From the NCBI GenBank assembly GCA_963775825.1, contig CAVZKY010000045.1, forward strand, positions 62,001-126,000: a stretch of 64,000 bases of DNA, given 5' to 3'. Origin of the DNA: Bog-532 sp963775825. Its GTDB lineage: Bacteria > Actinomycetota > Actinomycetes > Streptosporangiales > Streptosporangiaceae. The notes beneath the pieces are model-generated. The model saw only the letters and a program-made list of their open reading frames with translations, searched no databases and was not told the DNA's origin. Shown one piece after another: positions 47,749-55,375 of the stretch (positions are counted from its first letter, which is position 1; the number at the start of each line of letters is the position of its first letter). A program made the translations under genes and the position numbers.

Positions 47749-50117
47749 GGGCTGACCTTGACGCTGCCGGCCCCCGTCCCGGGCAGGGCCCCGGCGCCGC
47801 CGGCCACGGTTACCACGACCGGCTCACCGGCCCCGGCACCGCCAGCACCGCCAGTCCCGCCAGTCCCGCCAGTCCCGCCAGCACCGCCAGCACCGCCGGA
47901 GCCATTCAGGACGGCCCGCCCATCGGCACTGCCGTTCCCGGAAGAGCCGCCCGCGGGGTCGACCGCGCCGAACCAGATGACCGTCGCGCCGGCCGCCAGC
48001 CGGACGCCGGCCATTCCGCCGGCGAGGCGTCCCTGCGGCCGGACCACCGAGGCGGGGAAGCGCAGCAGCTGGGCGTCGCTGCTGACGAAGACCAGGTCCT
48101 GCGTTTCGTCGCGAAGCGATGCGGCGCCGACCACCCGGTCGCCCTCCTTGAGCGTGACGACCTCGAAATCGTCCCGTGCCTGGGGGTAGTCCGGCAGCAC
48201 CCGCTTGACCACGCCGGACGCGGTGCCCAGTGCCAGCCCGGCCAGGAGCGTGTCCAGCGGCGCCAGCGCCACTACGGTCTCACCGGATTCCAGCGACACG
48301 AACTCCCCGACCGGGGTGCCCCCGGACAGGCCGGGGAACTGCGCGCTCGGCGGAAGGGCCGGGAATTCCAGCACGCTCAGCTTGATCATCCGCCCGGCGG
48401 AGGTCACCGCGCCGATCGTCCCGCGCACGGTGGTCGGAGCGCTGGATACGATCACGTCGTGTGCGGCCCTGCCCGCCGGGCCTCCTTCGCCGAGGACGCC
48501 GTCCGCGGCCGCGCCGGGAGCGGTCCGCGCGAGCAGCCCGGTCGACGACAGCAGTACCGTGCACGGGTCGTCCGCCACCTCCAGCGGCACCGCCGCGGTG
48601 AGCGCGGCGCCGTTGCCTTCCAGCAGGATGGTGCGCCGCGGCGTGCCGAACCGTTTGGCCACGTCCGCCAGCTCCCCGGAGACCACCTCGCGGAGCCTGT
48701 CGTCGGAGGACAGGATCTCGGTCAGCTCGGCGATCTCGCGCTGCAGCGTGTCCCGCTCCCGCTCCAGCTCCAGCCGGTCGTAGCGGGTGAGCCGCCGCAG
48801 CGGCGTGTCCAGGATGTACTGCGCCTGGATGTCGGACAGGTCGAACACCGCCATCAGCCGCTGCCTGGCGGCGGCGGCGTCGTCGCTGGACCGGATGACC
48901 CCGATGACCTCGTCGATGTCCAGCAGCGCGATCATCAGGCCGTCGACCAGATGCAGCCGATCCTCGCGCTTGCGCCGCCGGAACTCGCTGCGCCGCCGGA
49001 CGACCTCGATGCGGTGCTCGACGTAGATGCTGAGCAGCTCCCGCAGGCCGAGCACGCGGGGCTGCCCGTCGACCAGCGCGACGTTGTTGATGCCGAATGT
49101 TTCTTCCATCGGCGTCAGCCGGTACAGCTCAGCCAGCACCGCCTCGGGGTGGAAGCCGCTGCGGATCTCGATGACGAGCTGCAGCCCGCGGTGCCGGTCG
49201 GTGAGGTCCTTGACGTCGGTGATCCCGGTGAGCTTCTTGGCCTGCACCAGGTCCTTGATGCGCGCGATGACCTTTTCCGGCCCCACCCCGTACGGCAGCT
49301 CGGTGACGACGATCCCGGTGCGCCGCGGCGTGATCTGCTCGATCCGGCAGCTGGCCCGGGTGCGGAAGACCCCGCGCCCGGTCTCGTACGCCTCCCTGAT
49401 ACCCTCCAGGCCGACGATCTTCCCGCCGGTGGGCAGGTCCGGCCCCGGCACGAAGCGCATCAGAGCGTCGAGACCGGCGTCGGGGTGCCGGATCAGGTGC
49501 CGTGCGGCGGCGATGACCTCACCGAGGTTGTGCGGCGCCATGTTGGTCGCCATCCCGACGGCGATCCCGGACGCACCGTTGACCAGCAGGTTGGGCAGCG
49601 CGGAAGGGAGAACGGAGGGCTCGGTCTCCTGCCCGTCGTAGTTCGGTACGAAGTCGACGGTGTCCTCGTCGATCGAGGCCACCATCTCCATCGCCGCCGC
49701 GGTCAGCCGGGCCTCGGTGTACCGCATGGCCGCCGCGGGGTCCTCGCCGCCCAGCGAGCCGAAGTTGCCGTGCGGGTCCACCAGCGGCAGCCGCATCACC
49801 CAGGGCTGACCCAGCCGCACCAGGGCGTCATAGATGGCGCTGTCGCCGTGCGGGTGCAGGCGGCCCATGACGTCCCCGACGACGCGGGCGCACTTGACGT
49901 GCCCGCGGTCGGGCCGCAGCCCCATCTCGTTCATCTGGTACAGAATCCGGCGCTGCACCGGCTTGAGCCCGTCCCGGGCGTCCGGCAGCGCGCGCTGGTA
50001 GATGACGGAGTAGGCGTACTCCAGGTAGCTGCCCCGCATCTCCTCGGCGACGTCGATATCGACGATGTTCTCTTCGAAATCGGGCGGCGGGGGCGGGGGT
50101 GCAGAACGTCGGGCCAT
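47493..50117 (-). CDS. parC: DNA topoisomerase IV-type subunit A
   Basis: 874 residues, DNA-cleaving subunit of a type IIA topoisomerase, partner of parE. N-terminal core: 'EMRGSYLEYAYSVIYQRALPDARDGLKPVQRRILY', 'GDVMGRLHPHGDSAIYDALVRLGQ'. The catalytic Tyr is in 'AAAMRYTEARL'. 'GIAVGMATNMAPHNLGEVI' and the coiled-coil tower follow; the C-terminal beta-pinwheel runs from about residue 515. I see no GyrA box, which favours topoisomerase IV over gyrase. A Gly/Ala-rich insertion of about 35 residues ('GGAGGAGGTGGTGG'-like) lies in the pinwheel. ATG 50117 is used; ATG 50126 is three codons upstream. Quinolone-region residues are 'HPHGDSAIYD'. Convergent with the lipoprotein gene, overlapping by 256 bases. 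Confidence 0.92.
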   Translation of the reverse strand: MARRSAPPPPPPDFEENIVDIDVAEEMRGSYLEYAYSVIYQRALPDARDGLKPVQRRILYQMNEMGLRPDRGHVKCARVVGDVMGRLHPHGDSAIYDALVRLGQPWVMRLPLVDPHGNFGSLGGEDPAAAMRYTEARLTAAAMEMVASIDEDTVDFVPNYDGQETEPSVLPSALPNLLVNGASGIAVGMATNMAPHNLGEVIAAARHLIRHPDAGLDALMRFVPGPDLPTGGKIVGLEGIREAYETGRGVFRTRASCRIEQITPRRTGIVVTELPYGVGPEKVIARIKDLVQAKKLTGITDVKDLTDRHRGLQLVIEIRSGFHPEAVLAELYRLTPMEETFGINNVALVDGQPRVLGLRELLSIYVEHRIEVVRRRSEFRRRKREDRLHLVDGLMIALLDIDEVIGVIRSSDDAAAARQRLMAVFDLSDIQAQYILDTPLRRLTRYDRLELERERDTLQREIAELTEILSSDDRLREVVSGELADVAKRFGTPRRTILLEGNGAALTAAVPLEVADDPCTVLLSSTGLLARTAPGAAADGVLGEGGPAGRAAHDVIVSSAPTTVRGTIGAVTSAGRMIKLSVLEFPALPPSAQFPGLSGGTPVGEFVSLESGETVVALAPLDTLLAGLALGTASGVVKRVLPDYPQARDDFEVVTLKEGDRVVGAASLRDETQDLVFVSSDAQLLRFPASVVRPQGRLAGGMAGVRLAAGATVIWFGAVDPAGGSSGNGSADGRAVLNGSGGAGGAGGTGGTGGTGGAGGAGAGEPVVVTVAGGAGALPGTGAGSVKVSPYDEFPAKGRATGGVRCHRFLKGEDTLILAWAGPGPALGATEAGGPVELPGAFGRRDGSGAGLAQPLAAVGGAAALFPEAAVPPA

Positions 50118-50200
50118 GTCCGCCATTGTGCCGTCCGCGCAGACCGGAAATGCCCACTTCCCCCGGCGTTTCGCCCGGCGGCGATCCCGTCCGGGGCTGA

Positions 50201-50973
50201 TCAGGTGGCGGAGAAGCCACCGTCGACGAACAGCGTCTGCCCGGTAACGTACGCGCTGGCCGGGCCGGCCAGGAAGACGGCGGCGCCCTTGAAGTCTGCG
50301 GGCTCGCCGTTGCGGCCGATCATCGTGCGCGCGGCCAGCGCCCGGACGCGTTCCGGGTCGCTGGTCACCGGCGCGGTCAGCGGCGTCACGACGAAGCCGG
50401 GGCAGATCGCGTTGCAGCACACGCCGCGGCACGCCCACGCCTCGGACTGGGACCGGGTCAGCGCCGCCAGCCCCGCCTTGGAGGCCCCGTAGCCGCCGCT
50501 CTGGCCGAACGCGCGCAGCGCTTGCTGCGAGGTCACGTTGATGATCCGGCCCCAGCCACGGGCCGCCATGCCCGTCCCGTACCGCTGGCCGAGCAAGAAC
50601 GGTGCGGTGAGGTTGACCGCCATGGTCTGGTCCCACTGCGCCTGGGTCAGGTCCGGCAGTGGTGGCCGTAGGTTGATCCCGGCGCTGTTCAGGAGGATGT
50701 CTGGTTCCCCGAACGGGACTGCCGCAGCGTCCGCCGCCCGGTCGAGCTCACCCCGGTCGGCCAGGTTGGCGCTGACCCACGCAGCCTGGCATCCGTCCGC
50801 GCCGAGTTCGTCCACCGTCTCCTGCAGGCCTCTTCCCCCCGCGCGATCAGCACCACCCGGGCGCCCGCCCGGGCCAGCGCCCCGCCCATGGCCCGCCCGA
50901 TCCCCGAGCTCCCCCCGGTAACCACCGCCACCCGCCCGTCGAGCGAAAACAGCTCCCGCAGATACTCACTCAT
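50201..50973 (-). pseudogene. SDR family oxidoreductase, frame broken by one base
   Basis: Short-chain dehydrogenase of about 257 residues if repaired. 'RVAVVTGGSSGIGRAMG' is the NAD(P)-binding TGxxxGIG near the start at ATG 50973. After a one-base loss near 50830 the rest is in another frame: 'ILLNSAGINLRPPLPDL', catalytic Ser in 'RIINVTSQQAL', Tyr-Lys in 'GGYGASKAGLAAL', then 'ICPGFVVTPLTAPV' and 'YVTGQTLFVDGG'. The pattern is close to gluconate 5-dehydrogenase-like sugar dehydrogenases. A PfkB sugar kinase gene lies upstream on the same strand, which suggests sugar or sugar-acid use, but the substrate is open. Confidence 0.82.
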
Positions 50974-51042
50974 GAGCGCCAACCGTAGTGAGATTAACCG
51001 GCCGGTGCGATCGACGAGCACCACCATCGGGGCGTCGCGGGG

Positions 51043-51196
51043 GGTTCCGGGGGGTCACCCCCGGGCCAGCACAGGTTCCGGGGGGTCACCCCCGGCCAGC
51101 ACAGGTTGCGGGGGTCGCTTTCCGGGCCAGCACAGGTTCCGGGGGGTCACCCCCGGGCCAGCACAGGTTCCGGGGGTCGCTCCCCGGGCCAGCACA
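51043..51196. repeat. Five-unit 31-bp tandem repeat array with hairpins
   Basis: Five head-to-tail units of 30-31 bases (51043, 51074, 51104, 51135, 51166), all ending GGGCCAGCACA or nearly so. Four of the five contain a self-complementary CCGGGG..CCCCGG core able to form a small hairpin. It fills the space between the pfkB stop and the SDR start. Confidence 0.92.
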
Positions 51197-51206
51197 GCAC
51201 AACCCC

Positions 51207-52097
51207 TTACAAAACGGGCCGGGCGCCAACCAGGCTCATCGCGTGGGCGGCGAGTCGGCAGCCGCTGGCCAGGGCTTCTACGGGCGGCTTCTTGTCCAGC
51301 CAGGCTCCGAGGAACCCGCCGCAGAAGGCGTCACCCGCGCCCGTTCCGTCCACGATGCGGTCAAGAGGCGGGGCGGGGACCCGGACCGGCGGCCGGCCGT
51401 TCGCGTAGAACAGCGCGCCGTCCGCACCCATCTTGACCACCACCTGCGGGTACCAGGCGGTCAGCACCCGGGCCATCTGCTCGGGGTCCTCCCGGCCGGT
51501 GAGCACGTTTCCCTCGGCCTGGTTCACGAACAGCAGGGTCGCGCCGTTGCTCAGCTCGAGGAACGGCTCGGCGCCGATCCGCTCCAGCGGTGCGGGGGAG
51601 GCCGCGTCGACGGATACCGTCATGCCGGCCCGTACGCTGTACTGGATGGCGGCCAGGGCAGCCGGCCGGGCTCCCTCACTGAGCAGCGGATACCCGGACA
51701 CGTGCATGTGGTTTCCGGGGGCGAACAGGTCACGCGGCAGGTCGTCGGGGGACAGTGCCGCGTTGGCCCCCGGGTCGGAGAGCATGGTGTGCTCGCCCTT
51801 GTGCGTGATCATGACCACGCACGTGCCGGTCGGCCGCTCCGGATCCATGACCAGCCGGGCGTCGACACCGTATCCCATCAGTTCCATGTCGCGGTTCCGG
51901 CCCGCGATGTCCGCCCCGCGCCGTCCGACAAATGCGACATCGGTCCCGTCCACGGCCAGCCAGGCCGCAATGTTCGCGCCCGACCCACCGCCGTGCATGG
52001 ACACCGTCGCGGCCGTGTCGCTGCCCCGGGCCAGAGGGTACAGGGCGTGGGCGACGGCGTCCGTCATAAGGTCCCCGACGACAACCACCCGCGTCAT
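51207..52097 (-). CDS. PfkB family carbohydrate kinase
   Basis: 296 residues, ribokinase fold. 'VVVVGDLMTDAV' starts the fold, 'HGGGSGANIAAWLAVDG' is the sugar-binding Gly-rich motif, and 'VDGTGAGDAFCGGFLGAWL' is the second PfkB signature with the catalytic Asp and anion hole. The sugar cannot be told; ribokinase and 2-keto-3-deoxygluconate kinase relatives share these motifs. ATG 52097 has GAGGTGA seven bases upstream. The SDR gene follows on the same strand across the 31-bp repeat array. Confidence 0.88.
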   Translation of the reverse strand: MTRVVVVGDLMTDAVAHALYPLARGSDTAATVSMHGGGSGANIAAWLAVDGTDVAFVGRRGADIAGRNRDMELMGYGVDARLVMDPERPTGTCVVMITHKGEHTMLSDPGANAALSPDDLPRDLFAPGNHMHVSGYPLLSEGARPAALAAIQYSVRAGMTVSVDAASPAPLERIGAEPFLELSNGATLLFVNQAEGNVLTGREDPEQMARVLTAWYPQVVVKMGADGALFYANGRPPVRVPAPPLDRIVDGTGAGDAFCGGFLGAWLDKKPPVEALASGCRLAAHAMSLVGARPVL

Positions 52098-52332
52098 GAC
52101 GTTCTCACCTCGTCCCGGAAGCACCCGGCCACTCCGCCTCCGATATTCCTGTCCATTGTGGGGCAGCGGGCAGGGACATAGTGCATCCCAGCGACCGCCT
52201 GACGGGCTTCTGCCCCGCTGGTGGTATACCCCAAACCCATCTGCTCTTAAAGGTACTTGCGGCCGCCCGTGACGTGCCAGCGCAGCCGACGCGGGGACGC
52301 CTGTATCGTTATCGCAGCGCACGTGGCGCCGG

Positions 52333-53592
52333 TCACCCGCAAGGCAGCGTCCCATCCCCGGTGGTCATCGCCTGACCAGCTACGACCAGCACGAACTCGT
52401 CGGATTCGGCGGCCAGGATCTGGTTCAGCCGCCCCAGTTCGTCCCGGAACATCCGGCCTGCCCGCGTCTCCGGTACCACGCTGAGGCCCGTTTCGTCACT
52501 CACGGCGACGATGTACGCGGTGGTTCGCCGCCATGCGGTCACCAGGTCCGCGATCCGCTTCCCGAGCTGGGTGGCCGACGCTGTGCCGCTGTCCCAGGCG
52601 CCGCACTCGTCCATCGTGGCCGTCAGCCAGGTGGTGATGCTGTCCACCAGCACGGCACCGTCCGCCTGCCGGAGGATCCCGGCCAGATCCGGGTTCTCGA
52701 CCGTCCGCCACCACGCCGGGCGGCGGGCGCGGTGCGCTTCGATGCGCGCGGCCCATTCCGGGTCGGCGGGGCGGCGGTGGCCGGTCGCCACGTAGGTCAC
52801 CTCGGGCTCGGCGGCGACCCGCATTTCCGCTTCGGCGGATTTGCCCGACCGGGTCCCGCCCAGGACGAGCGTCCGGCACGGAAGCTGCCGCAGTTCCGCC
52901 CCGGGCACGGCGGGCGCCGGGGTGATCAGCGTCTCCCCGTCCCGCAACAGCCTGGCCCGCCAGATCCGGCACCGCCGGCTCAGTTCCCGCTCGGACGTTA
53001 CCCGGTGATCGGCGAACAGCGCGCCGGTCTGCGTCTCCTGGGTCACCGCGCCCTGGGCGCGCAGGCGGCCGAGTTGCTCCGGGTGGCCGGGCAGATCGAG
53101 CAGGGCGATGTCGTAGTGAGCGTCCGGCGGCGCCGTCGCCGCACCTCCGGTCCCGGCGCCCGCGAGCAGCCGCGCCCCGTCCGGCGCCGTCACGTCCCAT
53201 CCACCGGGGAGCCGTCTCACCCGGTATCCGACGAGCTCCCGGTCCGAGCCGGCTTCCCATTCCGGCGGGAGCCCGCTGGGGCCGTCCGGCCCGGCGGGCT
53301 CATCGGGCCCGGCGGGCTCATCGGGCCCGGCGGGCTCATCGGGCCCGGCGGGCTCATCGGGCCCGGCGGGCTCATCGGGCCCGGCGGGCTCATCGGGCCC
53401 GGCGGGCTCATCGGGCCCGGCGGGCGCCAGCACGGTCAGCTGCGGGCCCGCCAGCTGGAGGAGCCCGTCGACCACCACGCGGCCCGGGGCGCGCCCGGAG
53501 CCGTTCGCCCCCGCCCGCAGGCAGGACGCACAGCGGCATCCGGGCTGCGGCCAGCCACGCGGGCCGCCGCTCCCATGGACCTGGACATACAT
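52333..53592 (-). CDS. cobU: Adenosylcobinamide kinase/guanylyltransferase with N-terminal extra domain
   Basis: 419 residues. The C-terminal 180 residues are CobU/CobP: P-loop 'TLVLGGTRSGKSAEAE', 'VTYVATGHRRPADPEW', the His-containing 'RIEAHRARRPAWWRTVE', 'AVLVDSITTWLTATMDE', 'YIVAVSDETGLSVVPETRAGRMFRDELGRLNQ'. CobU phosphorylates and guanylylates adenosylcobinamide in late cobalamin synthesis. The N-terminal part ('MYVQVHGSGGPRGWPQPGCRCASCLRAG') matches the start of the metallo-beta-lactamase-like domain fused to CobU in other actinobacteria. The metal motif HxHxDH is absent, and a DEPAGP repeat stands there instead. ATG 53592 has AGGAGAG six bases upstream. Cobalamin made with its help would serve NrdJ. 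Confidence 0.88.
   Translation of the reverse strand: MYVQVHGSGGPRGWPQPGCRCASCLRAGANGSGRAPGRVVVDGLLQLAGPQLTVLAPAGPDEPAGPDEPAGPDEPAGPDEPAGPDEPAGPDEPAGPDEPAGPDGPSGLPPEWEAGSDRELVGYRVRRLPGGWDVTAPDGARLLAGAGTGGAATAPPDAHYDIALLDLPGHPEQLGRLRAQGAVTQETQTGALFADHRVTSERELSRRCRIWRARLLRDGETLITPAPAVPGAELRQLPCRTLVLGGTRSGKSAEAEMRVAAEPEVTYVATGHRRPADPEWAARIEAHRARRPAWWRTVENPDLAGILRQADGAVLVDSITTWLTATMDECGAWDSGTASATQLGKRIADLVTAWRRTTAYIVAVSDETGLSVVPETRAGRMFRDELGRLNQILAAESDEFVLVVAGQAMTTGDGTLPCG
53287..53425. repeat. 18-bp tandem repeat x7 in cobU
   Basis: Seven nearly perfect 18-base units plus a partial, encoding (AGPDEP)n at about residues 58-103. It lies where fused relatives carry the metallo-beta-lactamase metal-binding motif. 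Confidence 0.95.
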
Positions 53593-53696
53593 CCGTCTCT
53601 CCTGGACGCGGGCAACGCTTGCCGAGTGGCAATATAGTCCGCTCGTGTTTGAATACAATTATCTGTTCATGCCTGGCGTGCCCAGCTGAGCTGCCT

Positions 53697-53752
53697 ATTT
53701 TCCCGCATCTCCTGCTGGCCCGATATTTTCCCGCATCTCCTGCTCGCCCGAT
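53697..53752 (+). repeat. 28-bp direct repeat x2 at the ANTAR gene start
   Basis: Two 28-base copies (one difference) directly before ATG 53753, replacing the place of a ribosome site. No Shine-Dalgarno is visible, so the start may be leaderless or lie elsewhere. Each copy contains an ATTTTCCCGCATCTC core. Confidence 0.9.
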
Positions 53753-54466
53753 ATGGCGGAGGCCACCGTGCTCATTGACGATCTTGCCCGGGATGCCGCC
53801 GATCTGCTGAGCGTCGGCAATTCGGGCCAGATGAGGTCGCTGAACCGGCTGGCGGAGCTGGCCGTGCGTGAGGTGGCCGGGTGCTGCGGGGCCACGGCGA
53901 TGCTCTGGCGCGACCAGGAGATGACCGGTCTGACCTCGACCCATCCGGACCTCGCTGAGCTGGCTGAGTACCAGATCAGGACGGGTCACGGGCCGGCTGT
54001 CCAGGCCATGCGCGAAGGCCGGCCGGTGGGTATCCGGGACACCCTGCGCGACACCCGGTGGCCCGATTACATGAGTGAGGCGCTCTGCCGGGGCGTGCGA
54101 TCCCTGGTGGCCCTGGTGCACGAATTCCCCCCGCAGACCGTCGTGCTCGTGGTGGTCAGCGTGCGGCCCAACGCCATCGACAGCGAGCAGATCCCGTTCG
54201 CCGAGACGCTGGCCGCGTTCGGCAGCGCGGTCCTGGCCAACGCATCGGCGTACGGTGACGCGCAGCGCGAGGCCGTCCAGCTGAGGAACGCGGTGGAGAG
54301 CCGGGCCGTGGTGGATCAGGCCAAGGGCATCCTCATGCATGCCCTCGGCTGCTCCGCGACCGACGCCCTGGAACGCATGCGCCGGGTGTCGCAGACCCAG
54401 CACGTGAAGGTCACCGACGTGGCCCGGCAGGTCGTTGAGGGTCACGGGGCTGTCCCGCGCAGTTAG
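53753..54466 (+). CDS. GAF-ANTAR RNA-binding antiterminator-type regulator
   Basis: 237 residues. Residues about 25-165 form a GAF-like sensor ('RLAELAVREVAGCCGATAMLW', 'TGHGPAVQAMREGRPVGIRDT', 'VVLVVVSVRPNAI'). The last 60 are an ANTAR domain ('LRNAVESRAVVDQAKGILMHALGCSATDALERMRRVSQ', then 'VTDVARQVV'), which binds paired RNA hairpins to prevent termination. GAF-ANTAR proteins are common in actinobacteria; ligand and targets are unknown. The start has no Shine-Dalgarno and follows a 28-bp repeat. Confidence 0.85.
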   Translation: MAEATVLIDDLARDAADLLSVGNSGQMRSLNRLAELAVREVAGCCGATAMLWRDQEMTGLTSTHPDLAELAEYQIRTGHGPAVQAMREGRPVGIRDTLRDTRWPDYMSEALCRGVRSLVALVHEFPPQTVVLVVVSVRPNAIDSEQIPFAETLAAFGSAVLANASAYGDAQREAVQLRNAVESRAVVDQAKGILMHALGCSATDALERMRRVSQTQHVKVTDVARQVVEGHGAVPRS

Positions 54467-54608
54467 CGTGCGCCGGTTGCGGCCCGCGATTTGCCCCGCC
54501 GGGCCGGCCCGCACCGGTCGCGATGGTAGATCCTGCAATTTTCGGGCACGACTTCCTGTAAGCAGCCCCGCTGCCCAGTGCGGAGCCGGCCGGAGCGGAA
54601 GGACTGAG

Positions 54609-55178
54609 TTGTCGTCATCAGCGCCGAAGACCCCGGATATCGCCGCGCGATTCGAGGACGAGGCCCTTCCTTACCTGGACCAGCTCTACCCGGTAGCCGT
54701 CCGGATGACTCGGGGGCGGGAGGATGCCGAAGACCTGGTCCAGGAGACCATGGCCAAGGCGTGGGCCGCCTTCCGCAGCTTTGACCAGGGCACGAACCTG
54801 CGGGCCTGGCTGTACCGAATCATGACCAACACGTTCATCAGCAGTTACCGGCGCCGGGACCGGATGCCACTGCTGCTCCACGACGGCGTGGTCGACCGCA
54901 TGGCCGTCCCCGCCTGGCCCGCGGGCCCGCCGGGGACCGGGGCACGCTCCGCGGAGGCCGAAGCGCTGGACCGGATACCCAACGAGGCGGTCCGGCAGGC
55001 CCTGCGGGAGCTCCCCGACGACTTCCGTACGGTGGTCTACCTGGCCGATGTGGAGGGTTACACCTACCACGAGACCGCCGCGCTGATGGGCACGCCGATT
55101 GGCACCGTCATGTCCCGGCTGCACCGCGCCCGCCGCGCCCTGCGGACCAAGCTGTCCAGCGAGGCCGAGGCCGCCTGA
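54609..55178 (+). CDS. ECF sigma factor, SigH/SigR (ECF12) type, TTG start
   Basis: 189 residues. Region 2: 'ARFEDEALPYLDQLYPVAVRMTRGREDAEDLVQETMAKAWAAF' with 'LRAWLYRIMTNTFISSYRRR'. Region 4: 'ALRELPDDFRTVVYLADVEGYTYHETAALMGTPIGTVMSRLHRARRAL'. These match the thiol-stress factors SigR of Streptomyces and SigH of Mycobacterium, which turn on thioredoxin and mycothiol genes. TTG 54609 has GGAAGGA five bases upstream and no better start exists. The usual zinc anti-sigma factor gene (rsrA/rshA) does not follow; the next 190 bases are repeats and hairpins. Confidence 0.88.
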   Translation: MSSSAPKTPDIAARFEDEALPYLDQLYPVAVRMTRGREDAEDLVQETMAKAWAAFRSFDQGTNLRAWLYRIMTNTFISSYRRRDRMPLLLHDGVVDRMAVPAWPAGPPGTGARSAEAEALDRIPNEAVRQALRELPDDFRTVVYLADVEGYTYHETAALMGTPIGTVMSRLHRARRALRTKLSSEAEAA

Positions 55179-55288
55179 CCGGCCGCCCGATGACCTTCGC
55201 CCGGCCGACCTGCCGGGGCCGCTCCCCGGAGCCGAACCGCCACCAACCTAGCCGGCACCAACCTAGCCGGAACGTAGCCGGAACGTAG

Positions 55289-55323
55289 CCGGCCGGGTAC
55301 CCACGGGGCGGGCACCCGGCCGG
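55289..55323 (+). terminator. Terminator after the ECF sigma gene
   Basis: A perfect 10-bp stem CCGGCCGGGT/ACCCGGCCGG with a 15-base loop. It is preceded by short tandem copies of ACCTAGCCGG/ACGTAGCCGG-type units at about 55240-55290. Confidence 0.7.
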
Positions 55324-55350
55324 AGCTGAACTGACGAGACGAGCGGGCCC

Positions 55351-55367
55351 GCCTGCCTCAGGCAGGC
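55351..55367 (-). terminator. Terminator of the glycosyltransferase gene
   Basis: Perfect palindrome GCCTGCC-TCA-GGCAGGC, nine bases beyond the stop of the minus-strand gene. Confidence 0.65.
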
Positions 55368-55375
55368 CCGGTCCG

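Noticed and set aside
47697..50492. A 931-codon plus-strand frame opposite parC
   Set aside because: parC is unambiguous. The frame is a compositional shadow.
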